20,708 bases of DNA from an uncultured Sutterella sp. Its GTDB lineage: Bacteria > Pseudomonadota > Gammaproteobacteria > Burkholderiales > Burkholderiaceae_F. This document shows positions 15,507 through 20,708 of this stretch, one piece after another. Under the pieces are notes generated by a model. That model saw nothing but the letters and a program-made list of their open reading frames with translations. It was not told where the DNA came from and searched no databases. Made by a program: the position numbers and the translations under genes. Positions within the stretch are counted from its first letter, which is position 1. Each line of letters begins with the position of its first letter. The stretch is from NCBI GenBank assembly GCA_905202595.1, contig CAJKSP010000044.1, positions 1-20,708 of the forward strand, in the 5' to 3' direction.

Positions 15507-17546
15507 ATGCCGCAAGACCGTCTCCGCGATTCACGGATCACAACAAGCATGCTGTCCTGCAGGAAGAGGGCGCTTTGGAAGCGTTCGCTCGCTTTAGGGC
15601 TTTTGATCGCCCTGACTGCTGCGGGACTTGAGGCCCCTTCTGCCGCAGCGTCTGCTTCAGATGAAGACTCCACCGTCGGCGCGGAAACTGCGCAGCGGAC
15701 GGAGCAGCCTCTGACAGTTTTCTCAGCCGGCAAGGATGCAGCCGCCGAGAGCAACGCAGACGGCGTCTCCGGCGCTTCCTTCTCGCTTTTCCAGAGAAAG
15801 CCGCTACGCATCGGGATCATCAACCTTTGGGAAACGCCAGAAACATCGCTCGCGCTTCACAACACGCTGCTAGCCATCCAGAAGGCGTTTGCGCCGTACC
15901 CTGTAGAAGTGAACGAGTGGATGCCGTCGCGCTACCTCGAGCATGAGATCGTCACAGGCGGCATAGACGTCTTCATCGCGAGCTCCGGCTTTTCCATGCG
16001 CATGCAGAAGCACGGCGTCGTTGCGCTGGCCACTCTTATTACAGAGAGGCAGCCCGACCCGAACAATGGCATTGCGACAACTTTCTTGGTGCGCTCGGAC
16101 GATTCCCGATTCCAAAAGATCGAAGACCTCCAAGGCACGCGACTTTCAGCAAGCTATGAAACGGCATTCATGAGCTATCGGACAGGACTCGCAGAAATAG
16201 CCAAGCGCGGCTTCGATCCCGACCGATTCTTCAAGGACATTCACTTCACAGGAGACAGCGAGAACAGCGCCATCGCCAGACGGCTCGACACTCGCCAGGC
16301 CGACGTGGCCATGGTGCGCGCCTGCTGGCTGGAGAGCCTTCCGCAGTCGGAACGCAGAAAGTATCGCGTGCTTGAACCTCAGCCCAAGGACGTTCTGCGC
16401 TGCGAGCACACGTCCCGCACCTACCCCAACGTCATGGTGTCGATTCTGCAGGGCTCGGCGCCGGGCGCGGCTCATGTCATTGCGCGCACGCTTCTCTCGA
16501 TCCCTGAAATTGCCCCAGGACATCATTGGGGCGTAGCCACAGACCTGCGGGCGGTCGACCGGCTCTATCGAGAGCTCAAGATCGAGAACTATGCCTATCT
16601 GCGCGAACCGACCTACAAGCGCTGGGCGGCGGAGCACGCCGCCTGGCTCGCCGCTGCGGCGATTCTCTTTCTAGGACTCATCGCACACAGCTGGCGGACA
16701 ACCTATCTCGTCCGCAAGCGCACGGCAGAGCTGAGGCGCACGATCGCCGAGCGCGAAGAAGCGCGCTGCCAGGCGGAGGCCATGCATGAGCGAATGGCGC
16801 GCATGCAGAAAGCAACGGTGCTGTCGCAGCTCTCGAGCCTCATCGCGCATGAACTGGCTCAGCCGATTGCCACGCTGCAGTACTACGCCGAAGGCATGAA
16901 GGATCTCCTTGCCGCGCCTGTCCTCAACCGCCGAATGCTCGAAATCTGTTCCAAGGGCCTTTCTGCCGGCATCGAGCGCACAAAAGCCATTGTGGGCAAA
17001 GTGCGCGGCTATTCGAAGAGCCGTGTGCGCCGCGATGCGCCTGCCTCTCTGATGAAGGCTGTTGCGTCAGCCAAATCAGCCATAAGCCCGGATCTTCTTG
17101 CGAAAGTTAGCTTTCTCTGGGATCAGCAGACGTTTGCGGATTTCTTCGTCAGAGGAGATCCCTTGGAAATTGAACTTCTCTTCATCAACCTTCTAAAGAA
17201 CGGCTGCGAAGCTGCCGCACAGCGGGCGGCTGATGACGTCAAGAGGGGCTTGGCCTCTCCGGAAGCTCCGTTTGTCCGAGTCACGGCAATGCGTCTGACG
17301 GAAGAGGGCGGGGCTGAAGGAAGCGTGGGGTTCATTGAAGTGACAGTTGAAAACTCCGGCCGTGCGCTTTCCGACGCGGAATTCGCAACGCTCACGACGC
17401 CGCTTGTCACGTCAAAGCCCTTCGGACAGGGACTCGGCGTTCCAATTTCCATATCAATCGCCGAAGCTTCCGGCGGTCATCTGACTTTCGAACGTCGGCC
17501 CGAAGGCGGCATTCGTGCAAAGGCATCCCTTGTGGACGCGCACTGA
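15507..17546 (+). CDS. TtrS-like sensor histidine kinase with PhnD-like periplasmic domain
   Basis: An inner-membrane sensor of 679 residues. Order: a signal-anchor helix (LALGLLIALTAAGL, ~29-42); a periplasmic domain (~98-368) of the PhnD/substrate-binding type (LRIGIINLWETPE, GGIDVFIASSGF, EDLQGTRLSAS, DVAMVRACWLE); a second helix (AAWLAAAAILFLGLIAHSW, ~378-396); a short coiled coil; the H-box HELAQP with His448; the N-box INLLKNGCEAA (~560-570); and a G2 box GQGLG (640-644). This layout is that of TtrS, the tetrathionate sensor. The G1 box, usually DNGPG, reads NSGRA. The start is a choice: ATG 15507, or TTG 15501, which has AAGGA five bases upstream. The response-regulator gene follows 27 bp later. 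Confidence 0.88.
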   Translation: MPQDRLRDSRITTSMLSCRKRALWKRSLALGLLIALTAAGLEAPSAAASASDEDSTVGAETAQRTEQPLTVFSAGKDAAAESNADGVSGASFSLFQRKPLRIGIINLWETPETSLALHNTLLAIQKAFAPYPVEVNEWMPSRYLEHEIVTGGIDVFIASSGFSMRMQKHGVVALATLITERQPDPNNGIATTFLVRSDDSRFQKIEDLQGTRLSASYETAFMSYRTGLAEIAKRGFDPDRFFKDIHFTGDSENSAIARRLDTRQADVAMVRACWLESLPQSERRKYRVLEPQPKDVLRCEHTSRTYPNVMVSILQGSAPGAAHVIARTLLSIPEIAPGHHWGVATDLRAVDRLYRELKIENYAYLREPTYKRWAAEHAAWLAAAAILFLGLIAHSWRTTYLVRKRTAELRRTIAEREEARCQAEAMHERMARMQKATVLSQLSSLIAHELAQPIATLQYYAEGMKDLLAAPVLNRRMLEICSKGLSAGIERTKAIVGKVRGYSKSRVRRDAPASLMKAVASAKSAISPDLLAKVSFLWDQQTFADFFVRGDPLEIELLFINLLKNGCEAAAQRAADDVKRGLASPEAPFVRVTAMRLTEEGGAEGSVGFIEVTVENSGRALSDAEFATLTTPLVTSKPFGQGLGVPISISIAEASGGHLTFERRPEGGIRAKASLVDAH

Positions 17547-17573
17547 TGATCCAGCGGCAGGAGAGAAACGGAA

Positions 17574-18335
17574 ATGATGTCTTCAAACGCTTTGAATGCT
17601 GAAGCGGCTGCACTTTGGGAAGATGCCGCTTCGGCCTCGAACCCGGCCGAAGCGCCTTCAGATCTCGCCCGCTTGCGGCGCACTTCGCTTATCCGCATCG
17701 TGGATGACGACGGCCAGGTGCGCGATGCGCTCTCCTTCATGCTGGCCTGCAAAGGATGGCAGACGGCGGCCTACGAAAGCGCCGCAGCTTTTCTTCGCGA
17801 CTACGCTTCCGCACCTCCGGGCTGCCTTCTCCTCGACATTCGAATGCCCGGCATGACGGGCGTTGAGCTGCAGGAACGCATGAAGGCGAACAGAATGACG
17901 CTGCCCGTCATCTTCATCACGGGGCATGCCGACGTGCCGACAGCCGTGCTGGCGCTGAAGCGAGGCGCCTTTGATTTTTTGGAGAAGCCGGTTGACGGAC
18001 CAGCGCTGGAGTCGGCCATCGAAGAAGCCTGCCGCGTCAGTGCATCTGAAGCGGCAGGCCGGCTCACCCCTGAAGAAGTGCGGGCTGTCATTAAAGCCAT
18101 GAGCCCGAGAGAGCGCGAAGTACTGGCGCTCCTCTCATCCGGCGCTGCATCGAATCGAGACATGGCAGGGCGCCTCGGACTTTCGGAGAGGACTGTTCAA
18201 GGACATCGGCTTCATGTGTATCAAAAGCTTCGAGTTCATTCGCTGAAGCAGCTTGCCGAACAGATGGAAAGCATTGGTTTTTGTTCCGAAGCTGCGCCGA
18301 ATGCCGGGAAATCGTTCTTGAATGATCGCACTTGA
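17574..18335 (+). CDS. FixJ/TtrR-type response regulator with LuxR DNA-binding domain
   Basis: The 253-residue partner of the upstream kinase. After a polar ~37-residue N-terminal extension comes a receiver domain: acidic VDDD at 43-46, phospho-acceptor Asp88 in LLLDIRMPGMTG, Thr116 in FITGHAD and Lys138 in FLEKPV. The C-terminal helix-turn-helix (~176-232, MSPREREVLALLSSGAASN then RDMAGRLGLSERTVQGH) is of the LuxR/FixJ class and should bind DNA as a dimer once phosphorylated. ATGATG at 17574/17577 follows a GGAG ten bases upstream. Genomic position suggests it activates the divergent reductase operon and perhaps its own genes. Confidence 0.92.
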   Translation: MMSSNALNAEAAALWEDAASASNPAEAPSDLARLRRTSLIRIVDDDGQVRDALSFMLACKGWQTAAYESAAAFLRDYASAPPGCLLLDIRMPGMTGVELQERMKANRMTLPVIFITGHADVPTAVLALKRGAFDFLEKPVDGPALESAIEEACRVSASEAAGRLTPEEVRAVIKAMSPREREVLALLSSGAASNRDMAGRLGLSERTVQGHRLHVYQKLRVHSLKQLAEQMESIGFCSEAAPNAGKSFLNDRT

Positions 18336-18872
18336 GACTTGATTTAGCTTCAGAATCCTTGTGAGAGGCGCCCATCAATCATCGATTAAATTGAAATGAC
18401 TGATTAATTCAACGTGATCTTCACCACTAGCAATTTGTAAAGAGAAGAGGCTCTTGGAGCCCGCACCCAGCATGTAATTTACTCAAGAGCTGCGGAGATG
18501 ACTTTCTCAAGGCGTCATTCTGAACGGCTACTCGGTGCATGTCGGCAGCAAAGGGGAGTTCCAGATCCGTAAATTTGAAGGCGGTTGACCAAGAACACTT
18601 CGTTATAAATTGGTTGTCTTTCTGTTTAATCTATTGTAAACCACTGTTTACAATATTTAGTAACCCTGTTCCAAACCAAGCAATTGACTGTTCCCACAGA
18701 AGAAGATCGAAATCCTTTCTAAAAACAGTCTATTTAAAACAATAGGATGACTAAGCCTTTGAAAAAAGTCGGCTAACTTTGTCCCTTGCTTTGTGTCTTG
18801 TTGCGAACGGACTTCCGAAGCTACGGCAACGTTAACTCGCCTACGACTTACCAATTTGTAGGAGTGCGATCA
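18336..18872. other. AT-rich intergenic region
   Basis: 537 bp with low GC compared with flanking genes. It holds a possible 26-codon coding scrap (18508-18588, reading QGVILNGYSVHVGSKGEF in part, then TGA), a perfect inverted repeat at 18632-18655, and the leader of the orphan gene at 18873. No convincing terminator for the response-regulator gene was found near its stop. Confidence 0.5.
18632..18655. repeat. Perfect 10-bp inverted repeat, operator-like
   Basis: TATTGTAAAC and GTTTACAATA separated by CACT. Total 24 bp, AT-rich and perfectly symmetric, 217 bp upstream of the orphan gene start. The short spacer and lack of a following T-run suggest a protein-binding site more than a terminator. 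Confidence 0.55.
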
Positions 18873-19445
18873 ATGCTGTCTCCCAAACGCAGCGACCAGA
18901 CGGTCCTGATTCCGGCACTGCAAAAGGTCGAAGTGTTCTTTTGTTCCTCAAATCGACTAACAGCCGAGGAAGCCCAGAAAATCCAGGAACTGCTGGTTCA
19001 TTGGTGGGCCAACCGCGAACCGACGGACACTCAGCGAAGGGCGGACGTGGGCCCGATGCCGCTGCCGGACGTGAAAACGGCACACGCGGAGTGGCAGGAC
19101 ATGGTGGGCGAGATGACGCCGGAGCAGAGCGAGAAGCATTCGGAGGACTTCATGGCCTGGCTGAAAAAGATGCAGAAGGCGCGGAAGTATCCGAAGCCGG
19201 AAACCGCCTGGGAAGAGCTGTCGATTATTCTGGAAACGTTCAAAAAAGTGACGGGACGACCGGGATACATGAAGCAGCTGGGACCATGGTATGGGCTTCT
19301 GGACATAGATCGTATGCCGATTTGGGACAGGAAAATCGACAGCCGTCCGCTGTGCAAGGCAAAGAATCCGGATTTCCCGAAGGAGGAAGAACTCCGGAGC
19401 GAGTACGAGAAAGCCGTGCGCTCGATCGACTTCCTGCGTCAGTAG
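18873..19445 (+). CDS. Orphan hypothetical protein, 190 residues
   Basis: The product is soluble, highly charged and Trp-rich (HWWANRE, EWQDM, AWLKKMQK, AWEELS, PWYGLL, IWDRK), with no signal peptide, no membrane helix and mostly helical patterns. I recognise no family. The ATG at 18873 has AGGAG eight bases upstream; the frame extends further to 18786 but without a ribosome site there. Its codons are GC-rich although the flanking DNA is AT-rich, which suggests a maintained gene in a decayed or acquired neighbourhood. No operon partner. Function unknown. Confidence 0.6.
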   Translation: MLSPKRSDQTVLIPALQKVEVFFCSSNRLTAEEAQKIQELLVHWWANREPTDTQRRADVGPMPLPDVKTAHAEWQDMVGEMTPEQSEKHSEDFMAWLKKMQKARKYPKPETAWEELSIILETFKKVTGRPGYMKQLGPWYGLLDIDRMPIWDRKIDSRPLCKAKNPDFPKEEELRSEYEKAVRSIDFLRQ

Positions 19446-20192
19446 ATCCAAAGACTGCTGAGTGGTTGGCGAAAAATGTATTGATTCTCTTGCTTTCTGC
19501 TCAGCAAAATTTTCCTGGAGATCGACCAGAAATGACAGACGCATGTAACCAAGCAGTAATGTCGAACAAGACTAGAAAATTTAGAATTTAGCCTTAAATT
19601 TAATTCAACATAATAGTAGTTATGTTGAATATCGAGTTTTTAGGCTGCTCCAAGGCTTCCAGACTGTCTGTGCCCGCTGCCGTCTAGCCGCACGGATGCC
19701 GCATGGAATTTTCCCGCCAAGACTGAATTCCCCTTTGGGCTTCGAAATTTGATCTCGTTTCTGGCTGTGTTAGGCGTGTCCTTCCTTCTTTCTTTCGAGA
19801 CGCTGTGAACAGGATGTCGCTCGTCAGTGAACCGCCAACCATCGCATGTACACTCGCCAGTCCGTTTTCCATTGACAGCCATAAAGCAGCTAGTCCGACG
19901 CTGTACGGCATGTTCAGCCAGCAAAGCCGATCTTTAACGCCGCTGTCCTATTTGAGTCGCGTTCTCCCGCAGGACTTCGGTTTTTTTAGCAATGTCGGCT
20001 TGCAGAATCCGAGAAATTCTTGGGACATTTTGCGCATGGCGCGTAAACAAGCGGCCTTCCTACACTTGTCTGGCTTTTGAGGCTTCATTGCCGCAGTTGT
20101 CCAACCAGCTCGCAGGCGGCCGCAGACCAATGGCCGTTTGATGCATTTGGCGATGGAGCCTTCTTCTCCGCCGCAAAAAGGAACCATAGACG
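19446..20192. other. Gene-free region upstream of the porin
   Basis: 747 bp without a supportable gene. The first part is AT-rich and holds the hairpin at 19603-19630. From about 19650 on the GC content rises again and short open frames occur on both strands (for example 19684-19911 minus and 19805-20080 plus), none with a ribosome site or recognisable motif, and the two overlap each other. This may be the eroded remains of a gene or element. The last part must carry the porin promoter and leader. Confidence 0.5.
19603..19630. terminator. Perfect 11-bp AT-rich hairpin
   Basis: ATTCAACATAA and TTATGTTGAAT with a TAGTAG loop, followed on the plus strand after six bases by five T (19637-19641). 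It lies 158 bp after the orphan gene stop. It could terminate that transcript, though the low-GC stem and distance make this uncertain; it may instead be an element end or binding site. Confidence 0.4.
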
Positions 20193-20708
20193 ATGACGAA
20201 AATGAACCGCGCCCTATTTAAAGCTTTGGGCGCCTCTGCCGCACTCTGCACGCTGGCCGCCGCCGTGCAGGCCGCTGATGTGGAGCTCTACGGTCAGATC
20301 GACACTGGCCTGCTCTATATAGACGCCGAGGATGCCAATCCGACGCTCTCGATGAATCCGAGCAACGACATCTCTTCTCTTTGGGGCATCCGAGGCAAAG
20401 AAGCCTTCGCCGACGGCAGCTACGTGCGCTTCGTGCTTGAGTCCGGATACGCCGGCGACACCGGCATGATTGCCAACGATTCTCGCGCAAACGCCCTCTT
20501 CTCACGGGAATCGCTCGTCTTCTACGGCACCTCGTCGGGCGATGAATTTGCATTCGGCCGCACGGCTGGCTTTCTTGGCAGCACTGGCTCTTTTGCGCAG
20601 TGGATGTACACGGGCATGAATCCGCTCGCCTCGAACTCTATGGACGCAGCCCTCGCAGGCACGTTTCAAAGCTCGCCCATCATGGACAACACGATTACGT
20701 TCAAATCG
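20193..20708 (+). CDS. Gram-negative porin, N-terminal part (truncated by window)
   Basis: An open frame runs from ATG 20193 to the last base (172 codons, no stop), so the 3' end lies outside. The signal peptide MTKMNRALFKALGASAALCT, then LAAAVQA, is cleaved before ADVELYGQIDTGLLY, the classic first strand of Burkholderiales OmpC/Porin_4 proteins. Further family marks are LWGIRGKEAFADGSYVRFVLE, FSRESLVFYG and FAFGRTAGFLGSTGSF. It would form a trimeric 16-stranded barrel for small solutes in the outer membrane; full length would be about 350-400 residues. AAAGGA ends ten bases before the ATG. Confidence 0.9.
   Translation, partial: MTKMNRALFKALGASAALCTLAAAVQAADVELYGQIDTGLLYIDAEDANPTLSMNPSNDISSLWGIRGKEAFADGSYVRFVLESGYAGDTGMIANDSRANALFSRESLVFYGTSSGDEFAFGRTAGFLGSTGSFAQWMYTGMNPLASNSMDAALAGTFQSSPIMDNTITFKS

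Noticed and set aside
19684..20187. Short open frames on both strands before the porin, considered as a transposase remnant
   Set aside because: No DDE, helix-turn-helix or other transposase motif could be seen and no terminal inverted repeats with target duplication were found.
1..20708. tRNA, rRNA, CRISPR array, riboswitch or complete insertion sequence
   Set aside because: None could be recognised by eye on either strand: no cloverleaf with CCA-like end, no regularly spaced direct repeats, and no transposase.

Overview
The window looks like a chromosomal segment of a GC-rich Gram-negative betaproteobacterium, most likely a gut Sutterellaceae member (Sutterella/Parasutterella type). The genus is inference. 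It rests on a Burkholderiales-style trimeric porin, an ESPR-type autotransporter, and a Tat-exported flavin reductase with a separate small tetrahaem cytochrome under a TtrSR-like two-component system, a combination common in those gut bacteria.

Layout. Positions 1-75 hold the 3' end of an unknown + strand gene. Positions 72-4071 (minus) are a four-gene ABC importer of the Fe(III)/2-aminoethylphosphonate/polyamine superfamily: binding protein, two permeases, ATPase. A hairpin with a T-run separates the binding-protein gene from the rest. Positions 4334-4525 (+) encode a small proline-rich lipoprotein. An unrecognised ~500-residue protein (4557-6074, minus) lies convergent to it. A DUF3592-type two-helix membrane protein (6163-6891, +) converges on a very large autotransporter (7043-11590, minus), with strong terminator hairpins between them.

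Positions 11591-12833 carry no intact gene but hold two gene relics: a C-terminal scrap of a second DUF3592-like gene (+), then the last ~110 residues of another autotransporter (minus). This repeats the order, orientation and approximate spacing of the intact pair next door.

Positions 12834-18335 form a respiratory module. A tetrahaem c-type cytochrome and a Tat-secreted FAD reductase form a minus-strand operon. A TtrS-like sensor kinase with a PhnD-like periplasmic domain and a FixJ/LuxR-type response regulator are transcribed divergently. The ~400 bp between them contains two conspicuous dyads, one a perfect 18-bp palindrome. The likely logic is that the sensor detects a periplasmic electron acceptor and the regulator switches on its reductase. 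The reductase lacks the usual Arg of the fumarate reductase active-site segment, so its substrate is probably not fumarate.

Positions 18336-20192 are AT-richer and gene-poor, with one orphan 190-residue protein (18873-19445, +) lying between two perfect AT-rich inverted repeats. The window ends inside a porin gene (20193 onward, +), running off the edge. No tRNA, rRNA, CRISPR array or intact insertion sequence was seen.
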